From assembly GCA_019239895.1 (NCBI GenBank), contig JAFAZH010000004.1:186001-250000 (forward strand): 64,000 bases of DNA, given 5' to 3'. This document shows, piece by piece, positions 15,434 to 24,156 of the stretch; the first letter of the stretch is position 1, and every line of letters starts with the position of its first letter. The stretch is from Abditibacteriaceae bacterium (GTDB lineage: Bacteria; Armatimonadota; Abditibacteriia; Abditibacteriales; Abditibacteriaceae). The position numbers and the translations under genes are program-made. Below the pieces are notes generated by a model. It saw only the letters and a program-made list of their open reading frames with translations. It searched no databases and had not been told where the DNA came from.

Positions 15434-17014
15434 TTAGTCGGGCATGAAGAAGTCACGCGGCAAGGCATAGCCAGCGGCTTCGAGGGCGGCGGCGCACTTA
15501 GGCCGGAAGCCAGTGCAGCGGTGCCGTCCGATAACTTTACCTGTGGCATCCCGCCCTTTCTGCTCAAACTCAAAGAGGTCTTGCAGCAGGATCGTATCGC
15601 CTTCCATGCCTTGCACTTCTGTGATGTTCATGATTTTGCGCTTGCCATCGCTGAGACGGGCCTGCTGCACAATAAGCTGCACGGCGGATTGAATCTGCTG
15701 GCGGATAACTTTCACAGGCAGGTCAAGTCCTGACATCAGGCAAAGCGTTTCCAGACGCAGAATCGTATCACGCGGCGTGTTGGCGTGGACAGTGGAGAGC
15801 GAACCATCGTGGCCGGTGTTCATCGCCTGCAACATGTCAAGGGTTTCGCCGCCACGACACTCACCAACGATAATTCGTTCAGGACGCATACGGAGGGCGT
15901 TCTTCACTAAGTCGCGGATAGTGACCTCGCCTTCGCCTTCGATGTTGGCTGGACGGGATTCCAGCGATACGAGGTTGGGAATGCGAATTTGTAATTCGGC
16001 AGCGTCCTCAATGGTGACGACACGCTCATCCTGGGGAATGAAGTTCGATACGATGTTGAGGGTCGTCGTTTTGCCGGAGCCGGTACCGCCCGCGATGATG
16101 ATATTCAAGCGAGCTTTAACCGCAGCTTCCAGGAACAGTCGCATCTTATCGGTGATAGAGCCGAATTTGACTAAATCCTCGCCGCCCAGCTTTTCCTTTT
16201 TAAATTTACGGATGCTGATACTGGGGCCAAAACGCGCCAGGGGCGGAATAATGATGTTAACACGCGAGCCATCGGGCAGACGGGCATCTACGATAGGCGT
16301 GCGGGCATTGGCTTGCTTACCTAAAGGCCGCACAATACGGTCAATGATGTTCATCAAGTGGCGATGGTTCGGGTCTTCAATGAATTTACGCTTGCTGCGG
16401 CAAATTTTACCATTGCGCTCAATAAAGATGTCGGTGGAGGAGTTGACCATCACTTCGCTGATGCCCGGCTGATCCAGCAAATACTGCAAGGGGCCAAAAC
16501 CCAGCACTTCGTTCAAGACTTCCTCAAGCAGCACCGCTTTGCGCTTGGGCATCAAGGGCTTTTCATCCTTGAGCACCTCGTTCATCACCGTTTGAGCCAC
16601 CGGACGCAACCGCTCGCGGTCATCTGACTTGAACTGCTGGCCCCCCAGTTCATCCACCAGGACGGTATGTACCTTGTGCGATAAACGCAGCAAGTCATCG
16701 TCAAAGTCCATGTCATCCTGGTCAACGGGCATGGACATCTCAGCAGCATGAAAATCAGCCAGTTCCAGGCCACCTCCGCCTGCGCCATTAGCAGAGGGTT
16801 CGGGCGTAGTGTCAACGGGTGGCGGCGCAGCAGCACCGTCGAGGGGACGGTTGATACCATTGCCATCCTGCACGGGTGCGCCCACGGGCGACCCATTAGA
16901 CCCATTAGGGGCCGCTACGGGGGGACGAGGAATAGCCGAAGGGCGCGGCCCTGTCGGAGCCGCACCACCAGGATTATCAGTGCGTGGACGCACACCACCG
17001 GGAAATAAAGCCAT
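15434..17014 (-). CDS. tadA: Tad/Flp pilus assembly ATPase TadA (CpaF family)
   Basis: The 526-residue ATPase has a Walker A motif GGTGSGKTT at 309-317, a Walker B-type MRPERIIVGECRGGET and the His box STVHANTPRD, all of the CpaF branch of secretion ATPases. It powers Tad pilus assembly or retraction at the cytoplasmic face. The first 100 residues are a disordered Pro/Gly/Asn-rich tail absent from short CpaF proteins. Only tadA, tadB and tadC are here; the pilin, peptidase, secretin and TadZ are not in the window. The gene precedes a 175 bp gap with no visible ORF. Confidence 0.92.
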   Translation of the reverse strand: MALFPGGVRPRTDNPGGAAPTGPRPSAIPRPPVAAPNGSNGSPVGAPVQDGNGINRPLDGAAAPPPVDTTPEPSANGAGGGGLELADFHAAEMSMPVDQDDMDFDDDLLRLSHKVHTVLVDELGGQQFKSDDRERLRPVAQTVMNEVLKDEKPLMPKRKAVLLEEVLNEVLGFGPLQYLLDQPGISEVMVNSSTDIFIERNGKICRSKRKFIEDPNHRHLMNIIDRIVRPLGKQANARTPIVDARLPDGSRVNIIIPPLARFGPSISIRKFKKEKLGGEDLVKFGSITDKMRLFLEAAVKARLNIIIAGGTGSGKTTTLNIVSNFIPQDERVVTIEDAAELQIRIPNLVSLESRPANIEGEGEVTIRDLVKNALRMRPERIIVGECRGGETLDMLQAMNTGHDGSLSTVHANTPRDTILRLETLCLMSGLDLPVKVIRQQIQSAVQLIVQQARLSDGKRKIMNITEVQGMEGDTILLQDLFEFEQKGRDATGKVIGRHRCTGFRPKCAAALEAAGYALPRDFFMPD

Positions 17015-17189
17015 GAGAAGTACCTCTTAGGGGCACAGCGAATAAGACTACACTAAAGTGGCCTGTAAACTACTGTGAATAATTTTACCTTAAATACTCT
17101 GTGATTATCAAATAACAACAAGATTTAAGCTACAAGGATTTCACCATACTGAGGCTGAAACCGTAGCCAGGTTTACATTCGGGTCTACA

Positions 17190-18353
17190 TTATTGCCAGT
17201 AGCGGTCAGGGAATTTCCACAACTGCTGGCGTGTCCCGGAGGGTACTGAAACCTTCCAGAGAACGCCTTCCGCCGCAATCACCACCGCATTTTCGTGATT
17301 GAGCCAGATCGCATCATCGGCTTTCCAATCAGTTTGGCTGCCCAGACGATGCACTTGCAGAGAGGGAATGTCAACAATCCATAAAGATTGACCGCTGGCA
17401 CCCAGCACACGCTTAAAATCCGGTGCCCAATAAACGGTAATCACATCGCCTGGCACGGTGTTTTTCTTCATTAATTGGATGCCCTGCGGTGAAACCTGAT
17501 ACAGCATCCATAGCCAATCGGTGCCATTACTGGCTTTCTGACAGACAATCATCCAGCGGCCATTCTCTGCGACGTAGGCCCAGGCAATGTTTGAGAACGC
17601 CGCACCAAGCTGGCGCACCTGGCCATTTTGCACTCGATAAAGGGCCGCCTGCTGCGCTTGCCCCGGCACATCGCGCACCACATAGTAGACAACTTGACCC
17701 TGCTCTAAAATCGAGCGATTTTGATAATAGGTCACATCCGCCCGGTCAATGGGTTGCACATGCCCATCGCGCACCGTATAAAGTGCCTTCGGCTCACGCC
17801 TCGTTTTGACGATTAGCTTCCCATCGGGTGCCCAAAAACCTGCTGTGACCTTCTCGCCCACAGGGGCCAATCCATCCGGCGTTAAAAGTTCTGGTTCGGT
17901 GCGTTCCGGTTCGCCCGTTTTGCCTGCTCCCGGAGCCATTGGCTGCACCTTTTCCTGATACAAACCAGCGGTGGCCGCATCTACCGGGCGCGGAATCTTC
18001 TCCCGCTCAAAGAGGATGCTACGCCCATCGTTGCTCCACTGGGTGATATAATCCTGCCACCCACCGGGACTCTCCACCGCGCTAAAGCCACCAGTTTTAA
18101 GATCAAGTAGAAAACGACTGGCGTATTGCGATTGATCGTAAATACCGGTAAAAGCCAGTAAGCGGTCATCGGGCGAAGCACGCAACCCTGCCGTCAGCGG
18201 TGGCCAGTGGTTTGCCGGAGCCTGCGGTTGTGGCGTCGGTTGGCTTTTATAAACGCCATAACCATATCCATAGCCCACAATAAAACCAAGGATTAACAGC
18301 AGCAGCGCCAGCCCAATGGCCAATCGCGGCAAACCCGCAGCAGAGACTTTATC
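17190..18353 (-). CDS. Membrane-anchored beta-propeller (TolB/WD40-like) protein
   Basis: The 387-residue protein has one N-terminal membrane segment (LAIGLALLLLILGFIVGYG) followed by repeated short blades typical of TolB-like propellers, with motifs such as ASPDDRLLAFTG, WSNDGRSILFE, WAPDGKLIVKT, VAENGRWMIV and WAPDFKRVLGA. It probably acts outside the cytoplasmic membrane; function unknown. I chose the TTG at 18353, which overlaps the pdxT stop and has GGGGAG 5 bp upstream; a longer frame up to an ATG at 18413 would overlap pdxT by 65 bp with residues that look non-native. Confidence 0.75.
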   Translation of the reverse strand, partial: DKVSAAGLPRLAIGLALLLLILGFIVGYGYGYGVYKSQPTPQPQAPANHWPPLTAGLRASPDDRLLAFTGIYDQSQYASRFLLDLKTGGFSAVESPGGWQDYITQWSNDGRSILFEREKIPRPVDAATAGLYQEKVQPMAPGAGKTGEPERTEPELLTPDGLAPVGEKVTAGFWAPDGKLIVKTRREPKALYTVRDGHVQPIDRADVTYYQNRSILEQGQVVYYVVRDVPGQAQQAALYRVQNGQVRQLGAAFSNIAWAYVAENGRWMIVCQKASNGTDWLWMLYQVSPQGIQLMKKNTVPGDVITVYWAPDFKRVLGASGQSLWIVDIPSLQVHRLGSQTDWKADDAIWLNHENAVVIAAEGVLWKVSVPSGTRQQLWKFPDRYWQ

Positions 18354-18966
18354 CAATCTCGCTCCCCGACTCTTTTTCGACACCCTTAAGCCACAACTGA
18401 TGCAGCCGGGCATCCCCGCTGATTTCCGGGTGAAATGAACTCGCCATTAATTTGCCTTGTCGCACAACCACGGGCTGATCTCCATGCCGGGCCAATACTT
18501 CAATCGCCTCGCCACAACGCACAATTTGTGGGGCGCGAATAAAAACCGCACGCAAAGGTTCTGCACTTTCCCCGGCCTCCACTGGTGGCACTTCAATATC
18601 CGCTTCAAAGGAGTCCACCTGCGCCCCATAAGCATTACGGGCGACATCAATATCCAGTGCCCCTAAAGTCTGCTGCTCAAAATTACGCGAGGCCCCAGAG
18701 ATGCCCTTGGCCAGCAAAATCATACCGGCACAGGTGCCAAAGGCCGCCATGCCAGCAGCTAGTCTTGCTTGCAGCGGCTCCCACAGACCATAACGCTCGC
18801 AGAGTTGACTCATCACGGTGCTTTCGCCGCCAGGTATGATAAGCCCATCACACTCTTGCAGCGATTGTGCATCGCGCACCTTAATGACTCGCACCCCTTG
18901 CGCTTCGAGAATGTTGCGGTGCGCCTCAAAATCTCCCTGCAATGCTAAAACGCCAATTGTTATCAT
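18349..18966 (-). CDS. pdxT: Pyridoxal 5'-phosphate synthase glutaminase subunit PdxT
   Basis: The 205-residue protein opens with IGVLALQGDFEAH and contains GGESTVMS (47-54), the nucleophile C79 in GTCAGMILL and H179/E181 in SSFHPEIS, the complete triad of PdxT. It hydrolyses glutamine and passes ammonia to PdxS for vitamin B6 synthesis. PdxS is not encoded in this window. The stop overlaps the probable TTG start of the propeller gene, and the DUF5519 gene lies 12 bp upstream, so pdxT sits within a minus-strand operon. Confidence 0.95.
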   Translation of the reverse strand: MITIGVLALQGDFEAHRNILEAQGVRVIKVRDAQSLQECDGLIIPGGESTVMSQLCERYGLWEPLQARLAAGMAAFGTCAGMILLAKGISGASRNFEQQTLGALDIDVARNAYGAQVDSFEADIEVPPVEAGESAEPLRAVFIRAPQIVRCGEAIEVLARHGDQPVVVRQGKLMASSFHPEISGDARLHQLWLKGVEKESGSEIG

Positions 18967-18978
18967 GCGAAGTACAGT

Positions 18979-19407
18979 TTATAAGGAGTCTTCACCCCGC
19001 ACACACCTGTAGGACAATTGCAGCAACTCTAAAGCCTGCGGCACATCGGAAGGTGAATGAATCCAGAAGCTGATCCAGCCGGAATGGGGAAGGCTGTGGT
19101 GCTCGACCACTTTCCATGCCTGCATTAAGGAATCCTTCATGGGTTTGGAAAATCTTATATCCAGAACGCCATTGCCATGTAAATGGCCGATTTCGCGCCC
19201 GGCACAGTCGAACTGCAACCCGCCATAATGATGGCTACGGCGGACGATGCCGGGCCAGGCAGCCACGGCAGTTTCTACAGCGTCCAGAGCACGTACAATC
19301 TCACAATGAAAGCACAGATTCCAGGCAAAAAGTAGGGCATTAAAGCAATGCACGAGGCCCGGCACCCGCGTGGCGAAGCGCAGGCGCTTGATGACAAAGT
19401 GAAACAT
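18979..19407 (-). CDS. DUF5519 ('luciferase family') domain protein
   Basis: The 142-residue protein matches the DUF5519 pattern: HHYGGLQFDCAGREIGHLHG, VLDIRFSKPMKDSLM, HHSLPHSGWISFWIHS and a final ALELLQLSYR. Despite the family nickname, a role in light production is not shown for these proteins; they are small cytoplasmic proteins of unknown function. I chose the ATG at 19407 because AAGGAGC lies 8 bp upstream, inside the 14 bp gap after the SRPBCC gene, which also suggests an operon with it and with pdxT. Confidence 0.8.
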   Translation of the reverse strand: MFHFVIKRLRFATRVPGLVHCFNALLFAWNLCFHCEIVRALDAVETAVAAWPGIVRRSHHYGGLQFDCAGREIGHLHGNGVLDIRFSKPMKDSLMQAWKVVEHHSLPHSGWISFWIHSPSDVPQALELLQLSYRCVRGEDSL

Positions 19408-19421
19408 CTTAGGACTGCTCC

Positions 19422-20384
19422 TTAAGCCTGCTCCGCTAATTCTTTGATGTGGTTCATCACGCGCAGATGGACTTCGCGGGCGATCTGCGAGGCCCACAGA
19501 TCATAGTACCAGGCCGGGTAGACATAGAGCTGATACCAACTGCTGCCAATGAGGGTGGTCGTGCCATCGCCATTATCCTGTAGCAGCATCTCACCCTTTT
19601 GCAATTTCATGTGCCCCAGAATCTCTGGGTGGGGCGGTTGATGCACAATGGCAAATGTAATCTGGTGGACCGGTTGGTAGGCTACAATTTTTTCATCAAA
19701 GACAATGCCATGCTCAAAGATACAGTGCCGCGCCGCTCCCAGGTAATACCCGGAAACCGTAGACTGCAATGGCGGTGGGAAACCGGCTTTGAAGAGCCAG
19801 AAGGTCGGCTTGGCCTTGATAGGTGGAAACGCCACCACATAGCGCCATACCCGCTCCGGGCGCGCATGAATAACGACTCTATCGGTGACGACATTCTGGT
19901 AATGATGAGGGGCAATGGCATCAAAAGCCAGCAGGAACAAAAGCAGCGGCAAAAGTTGCATCTGCACTTTGTTCTCGCGGAACATATAGCGACCGATTAT
20001 GCTACCAGACGCAATTGAGAGATAAAGCAGAGGCGACACGATAATCAGGCAAATAGTGCCCTCGTGCAAGAGGAACGCACTAAAGCAAATAGCACACAGG
20101 GTATTGAGGAGTGAGGCCGTAAAATAGTTATTCGTTGTAAAATCGAGTTTGCGCCAGCAGTAGGCGCTGACCACTCCCATCGCTATGGGAATGCCAATAA
20201 ACAGCGAAAAACTTAAGAACCCGACTGATGGGTTGCCAACAGCCGCACTGATGACCGTCAGGAACTGTGGTGTCAGCAACACCAGCAGTGCGCCCACTAA
20301 ATTGGAGGCGAGAATACCTAACCAATACTGCACGCGCGGCTTTTTGAAGAATTGAATCAGTTTTTCTTTCATGAGTAGGTTCAA
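19422..20384 (-). CDS. Membrane protein with C-terminal SRPBCC (START-like) domain
   Basis: This 320-residue protein has five hydrophobic segments in the first 160 residues (about 20-45, 55-75, 90-105, 108-128 and 145-158). The rest has the pattern of an SRPBCC ligand-binding domain: VVIHARPERVWRYVVAFPP, then IVFDEKIVAYQPVHQITF, then GTTTLIGSSWYQLYVYP. Such domains bind lipids or other hydrophobic ligands; the substrate is unknown. It is the first gene of the run that continues with DUF5519 and pdxT. Confidence 0.75.
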   Translation of the reverse strand: MNLLMKEKLIQFFKKPRVQYWLGILASNLVGALLVLLTPQFLTVISAAVGNPSVGFLSFSLFIGIPIAMGVVSAYCWRKLDFTTNNYFTASLLNTLCAICFSAFLLHEGTICLIIVSPLLYLSIASGSIIGRYMFRENKVQMQLLPLLLFLLAFDAIAPHHYQNVVTDRVVIHARPERVWRYVVAFPPIKAKPTFWLFKAGFPPPLQSTVSGYYLGAARHCIFEHGIVFDEKIVAYQPVHQITFAIVHQPPHPEILGHMKLQKGEMLLQDNGDGTTTLIGSSWYQLYVYPAWYYDLWASQIAREVHLRVMNHIKELAEQA

Positions 20385-20451
20385 CCTGATGGGTATTTAT
20401 GCAGTCCTCATTAAGCAAGCAGTGTAGCAGTCTCCCCAGCTTGTATCGCCC

Positions 20452-20480
20452 TCAACATTCTGCACCCCATTTGCTACAAT
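20452..20480 (+). promoter_or_regulatory. Promoter that would give a leaderless GH26 mRNA
   Basis: TCAACA (20452-20457) and TACAAT (20475-20480) are separated by 17 bp. The -10 ends seven bases before the ATG at 20488, so transcription would start at or next to the first base of the gene. No Shine-Dalgarno lies between. Confidence 0.45.
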
Positions 20481-20487
20481 AGTTGCC

Positions 20488-22158
20488 ATGTGGTCTTATG
20501 CTCAATTATCAAGGCGACTATTTAGTTCTCTTCTAATAGCCTTTGCGACAGGTGGTGCTTGCGGCGTAAGGGGTCAAGCCATTTCCCCTTTAACGATTCC
20601 TGATGGCAGGATGAGCGAGAGTGATTGGAGCCAGTCGTTTCGCCTGCCATTGCAACTGCCTGCGCCACCAATCAGAAGCATATATAATAGCTCCCGCATT
20701 GCACCGCTGAAAGCCAAAATCGCACGCACGCAAATCTTCGCGGCTTATCGGGAACTCGCTGACCTCTATCTTCAGCTTGGCCGTTACGATGATGCAGCGG
20801 CGACCTATCGCGCCGAAGCGGTGCAATATCGCAAGAAAGGTCTTACTGACGCGGCAGTCTTAGATGACATCAAAGCAGCCCGCTATGAAACCGATGTACG
20901 CCTGTTTGTGGATCGCTTCGCGCTACCCCAGGAGTTAAACACGCTTTACACAGGTGCCCGCGCTGAGCCTTTCGTTGGTTGCTACGTAGGCGCTTTTATT
21001 GATCGTGACGACAACTTGCACCAGACGTTCTTCGATGAGAACTGGCAACTGCATCGTAAGCCTGCTGAGTTTGCAGCAGTGGTTGGCAAGCCACATGGCA
21101 GCTATTTCATGTATCTGAGCTATGGCCAGAAATTCCCGAGCGCCTGGATTCAGCACTGCAAAGACGAGAATGTCATTCCACAAATTGCCTGGGAGCCAGC
21201 GAACTTAAACCAGGTGCAGGATAACGCTTATTTGCGCAGCTTTGCCGAGGCTTGCGGCGCGATGGACTGGCCAATCTTTATTCGCTACGCCAGCGAAATG
21301 AACGGCTACTGGACACCTTACCACAACAACCCCAAGCTCTACCGCGCAAAGTTTCGCCTCATCAATCGCGTGCTGCATCAATATGCGCCGCGCGTCGCTA
21401 CCATTTGGTGCGTCAATAACCCGCCGCTCAATAACGTGCAGGATTACTATCCGGGCGATGATGGCTGCGACTGGGTAGGCGTCAATCTCTACAGCGTGCC
21501 TTACTACGAAAACAAACCAGACCGCCCGGCTTTTCTGGACAGCCCCTTAGCTTTACTCGACCCCATTTACCAAATGTATGCCCGCAAGAAGCCAATTGCA
21601 GTTTGCGAATATGGAGCCAGCCACATGGCCAAGCTCGACCGCGTGCTGCGCAATGATTTCGCAGTCAACAAAATGGCGTTAATGTATGGCGGCCTACGCT
21701 GCCTTTACCCCCGTGTGAAGTTGATTGACTGGTTTGATATGGATATGTTTCGCTATCCTCGCCCCGGCAAAACCATTAACAATCATAACCTGACCGAGCA
21801 AGCAACCGTCGTGCAAGCATATCACTGGCAGGTCAGTTCGTCTTATTTTCTGGGCGAATTCCAGCACTTGGCTGACCAACGCCCCATGTTGCCGCGCCCG
21901 ATTATAGCTAATCAACCGGTGGGCGGACGAACTCGCTTTAGCATCTGGGTCAAAACCTATGCGGCACGGCCCAAGGTCTATTTTAAATTGGGCCAGAAGA
22001 TTATCTATGCCAGTAATCAGCCAGGCGCTCACACTTTCGACGTTGATATGACCCGTATTCCACCAGGACGCCAACCCCTCACCGCTTACATCTACGATGA
22101 CCGTAACCATTTTATCACGGCTGTCTCAACTACTGTCACAGTGGTGCAACATGGATAA
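20488..22158 (+). CDS. Exported GH26-like glycoside hydrolase
   Basis: The 556-residue protein has a signal peptide (about residues 1-30), a short TPR-like helical stretch (85-125) and a TIM-barrel of the GH26 type. The acid/base glutamate is E270 in RYASEMNGYWTPY and the nucleophile is probably E374 in AVCEYGAS, both as in beta-mannanases of this family. A C-terminal beta-sandwich (about 470-556) may bind carbohydrate. The likely substrate is a beta-mannan or related plant or cell-wall glycan, but no binding residue proves it. Its stop overlaps the miaA start by 8 bp. Confidence 0.8.
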   Translation: MWSYAQLSRRLFSSLLIAFATGGACGVRGQAISPLTIPDGRMSESDWSQSFRLPLQLPAPPIRSIYNSSRIAPLKAKIARTQIFAAYRELADLYLQLGRYDDAAATYRAEAVQYRKKGLTDAAVLDDIKAARYETDVRLFVDRFALPQELNTLYTGARAEPFVGCYVGAFIDRDDNLHQTFFDENWQLHRKPAEFAAVVGKPHGSYFMYLSYGQKFPSAWIQHCKDENVIPQIAWEPANLNQVQDNAYLRSFAEACGAMDWPIFIRYASEMNGYWTPYHNNPKLYRAKFRLINRVLHQYAPRVATIWCVNNPPLNNVQDYYPGDDGCDWVGVNLYSVPYYENKPDRPAFLDSPLALLDPIYQMYARKKPIAVCEYGASHMAKLDRVLRNDFAVNKMALMYGGLRCLYPRVKLIDWFDMDMFRYPRPGKTINNHNLTEQATVVQAYHWQVSSSYFLGEFQHLADQRPMLPRPIIANQPVGGRTRFSIWVKTYAARPKVYFKLGQKIIYASNQPGAHTFDVDMTRIPPGRQPLTAYIYDDRNHFITAVSTTVTVVQHG

Positions 22159-23134
22159 CGGCACAAGTCCTCAGCACTCAGCACTCAGCACTCAGCACTT
22201 GCTGTTACTGGTTGGGCCTACCGGTATTGGCAAAACGGCGGTGGCCGTGGAGTTATGCCAGATGCTTAATGGTGAGGTGGTCTCGGCGGATTCGATGCAG
22301 ATTTATCGTGGCTGCGATATTGGCACAGCTAAACCCTCCGCAGAGGAAAGGGCACGGGCGCGCCATCACTTAATAGATATTCGGGAGCCAACCGAGAGCT
22401 ACTCCGCTGCGCAATGGGCACAGGATGGAGCATCAGCAATTAGTGATATTAGTGAGCGTGGCAAGCAACCTATCGTAGTTGGCGGCACCGGATTTTATAT
22501 CCGCGCCTTACTTGACCCCCATAGTCTGGCAGATGTGCCACCCAATCCAGAGTTGCGCACCCGTCTCGAAGCAGAAGCCACTGCTAAGAGTGCTCAATGG
22601 CTGCACAATTACCTGGCCTCTTTAGATGCTGTCGCCGCGCAACGCTTGCATCCTCATGATGTGCGCCGGGTGATTCGCGCCATTGAAGTCGCCTCAACCG
22701 AACGTTTATTGACCACAGAGCATCAAACACCATTGGTGCCGATTGAACCCCAGTATGATGCTGTTACTTTCGGCTTAGATATGCCACGCGAGCAACTCTA
22801 TGCACGCTTAGAGCAACGTATTGATGCTATGCTCCAGGCTGGTATGTTAGATGAACTGCAATGGCTATTAAACCAGGGCATATCGTTAGCCTCACCTCTG
22901 ATGCAGGGTTTAGGCTATCGTCAACTGTTGCCCGCCTTAAGCAACCCTGCAACTCTGGCCGATTGTGTGCAACTTTGGAAGCGCGATACGCGACGCTATG
23001 CCAAGCGACAGTTGACCTGGTTTCGCCATCAACTACCCGTCCAATGGATAACTATTGAGCAAGAATATGCCCCGACTGAAGTCGCGCAACAGATCGCACA
23101 ACAGTGGCAATACCAGCGCCTTAACAAGCCGTAA
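22151..23134 (+). CDS. miaA: tRNA dimethylallyltransferase MiaA
   Basis: MiaA adds the dimethylallyl group to A37 of tRNAs reading U-initial codons. The 327-residue protein has the P-loop GPTGIGKTAVAVEL, SADSMQIYRG, GGTGFYIRALL and DVRRVIRAIEV motifs in family order. I chose the ATG at 22151, which shares ATGGATAA with the stop of the upstream gene (likely translational coupling); an ATG at 22097 would lie well inside that gene. Residues 6-16 are encoded by four TCAGCAC repeats just before the catalytic domain, which looks like an insertion of simple sequence. hfq follows 133 bp later, an order conserved in many bacteria. Confidence 0.95.
   Translation: MDNGTSPQHSALSTQHLLLLVGPTGIGKTAVAVELCQMLNGEVVSADSMQIYRGCDIGTAKPSAEERARARHHLIDIREPTESYSAAQWAQDGASAISDISERGKQPIVVGGTGFYIRALLDPHSLADVPPNPELRTRLEAEATAKSAQWLHNYLASLDAVAAQRLHPHDVRRVIRAIEVASTERLLTTEHQTPLVPIEPQYDAVTFGLDMPREQLYARLEQRIDAMLQAGMLDELQWLLNQGISLASPLMQGLGYRQLLPALSNPATLADCVQLWKRDTRRYAKRQLTWFRHQLPVQWITIEQEYAPTEVAQQIAQQWQYQRLNKP
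22171..22198 (+). repeat. Four tandem TCAGCAC units inside the miaA 5' end
   Basis: Exact 7 bp units run from 22171 to 22198. They encode part of a Ser/Gln/His-rich stretch before the P-loop of MiaA. The number of bases (28) is not a multiple of three, so a change of one unit would shift the frame. Confidence 0.8.
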
Positions 23135-23267
23135 AATAAAAACATCTCAAAAAGGCGTTTAGCCCTATGCTTGCACGTCGGAATCAGCCATAATACAACA
23201 TTAACCATTGTTGTGATTTATGCTGTCCCTCTTAATGGGAACTTGCTTGTAAGGATGGTGAAGCACC

Positions 23268-23798
23268 ATGTCGGCCAACGGAACAGCGGAAGAAAATACA
23301 ACGCCAGTAGAAGCGTTATCAAGCACCGATAACGCGCCCACCGCCTCAGACGCGGCCCATGCTAACGGCGCAGATAGAGCGACCAATGGTGATGCTACGT
23401 CTCCGGTGCTGCACCTGGAAAGTCAATCAAATACTAAAGCAGTAGATAGTGGCGACACCCCATCCGTTCCTGTCAGTTCTGGTCATGCCGAGTCTGGTGT
23501 TAGCGACACAGCCAATGCCTCGTCTCGCCCTGCCAAATCTGCGTTCAACTCTTCCCCCACCGCTTTACAGGATATGTTCCTGAATGGCCTGCGCCGTGAG
23601 AACATTGATGTCGTCATTTATTTTTGCGACGGCTCCCAGGAACGCGGTGCCATCCGCGCTTTCGATACCTTTACTGTCCTCTTAGAAAACCGCAACTCCG
23701 GCAAAGCCCAACTCATCTACAAACACGCCATCTCCCGTATCTTCCCCACCCGCACCCCATCCCAGTTGTTCTCTCACGAACGTTCCAACAAGAAGTGA
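23268..23798 (+). CDS. hfq: RNA chaperone Hfq with a long disordered N-terminal extension
   Basis: The 176-residue protein has a normal Sm/Hfq core at 99-162: LQDMFLNGLRRENIDVVIYF (Sm1) and YKHAISRI (Sm2, 151-158), including the KH pair of the proximal RNA-binding pore. Hfq forms a hexamer that pairs small RNAs with mRNAs. The first 98 residues are Ala/Ser/Thr/Asn/Asp-rich and without hydrophobic clusters, while most Hfq proteins begin within a few residues of the core. The start at 23268 has AAGGATGG some 10 bp upstream; no better start exists nearer the core. miaA precedes it. Confidence 0.93.
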   Translation: MSANGTAEENTTPVEALSSTDNAPTASDAAHANGADRATNGDATSPVLHLESQSNTKAVDSGDTPSVPVSSGHAESGVSDTANASSRPAKSAFNSSPTALQDMFLNGLRRENIDVVIYFCDGSQERGAIRAFDTFTVLLENRNSGKAQLIYKHAISRIFPTRTPSQLFSHERSNKK

Positions 23799-23835
23799 AA
23801 ACAGTCTCCCGTTAAGCTGTCCCTACTAAAAGTCT

Positions 23836-23864
23836 CACAGACTTAATTGGTTATTACGTCTGTG
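23836..23864 (+). terminator. Weak hairpin after hfq
   Basis: CACAGAC (23836-23842) and GTCTGTG (23858-23864) form a 7 bp stem with a 15-base loop, 38 bp after the hfq stop. No U-tract follows, so termination is only possible. Confidence 0.3.
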
Positions 23865-23943
23865 GATGGCTGTTACTTATTGCATAGTCAAGCAAAAGTA
23901 ATATCATAATCGCCTTCTTTGCCTCTAAATCCCGCCACATAAT

Positions 23944-23981
23944 TTTACGTTTTCTTTACACCCTGTCCTTACTTCTTTACA
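23944..23981 (+). promoter_or_regulatory. Candidate KdpE operator: three phased TTTAC boxes
   Basis: TTTAC occurs at 23944, 23955 and 23976, spaced 11 and 21 bp, that is one and two helical turns. The first two boxes read TTTTACGTTTTCTTTACACC, very like the E. coli KdpE site as I remember it. The last box (TTTACA, 23976-23981) could double as a -35 element for a TAAATA-like -10 near 24002. The boxes end 62 bp before the first small kdp ORF. Confidence 0.5.
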
Positions 23982-24043
23982 GCTTTGAAATGCACTACGT
24001 TTAAATACTCAAATTACAGAGTAATAGGAACCGGAGGTAACTC

Positions 24044-24124
24044 ATGGACTTGGTGTATATCGCGTTGGCGCTCGGATTTTTCGCGCTGTCGTGGAAGTTA
24101 GTAGATGGCTGCGAGCGGTTGTAA
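24044..24124 (+). CDS. 26-residue membrane peptide preceding kdpF
   Basis: This tiny ORF, MDLVYIALALGFFALSW followed by KLVDGCERL, has a perfect GGAGGT ribosome site 5 bp before the ATG. It is a single membrane helix with a charged tail. Peptides of this shape stand before kdpF in several kdp operons that I recall. A role in stabilising or regulating the KdpFABC complex is a guess. The tail ends 32 bp before kdpF. Confidence 0.7.
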   Translation: MDLVYIALALGFFALSWKLVDGCERL

Positions 24125-24156
24125 AGCTGTGGCGAAGTTTCATTAGGAGAAAGTAG

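Noticed and set aside
22171..22198. CRISPR-like tandem repeat
   Set aside because: Units are 7 bp with no spacers and lie in a coding region.
23799..24043. Riboswitch (for example c-di-AMP type) before kdp
   Set aside because: I could not find the conserved core of a known K+- or c-di-AMP-related riboswitch; the TTTAC boxes give a simpler explanation.
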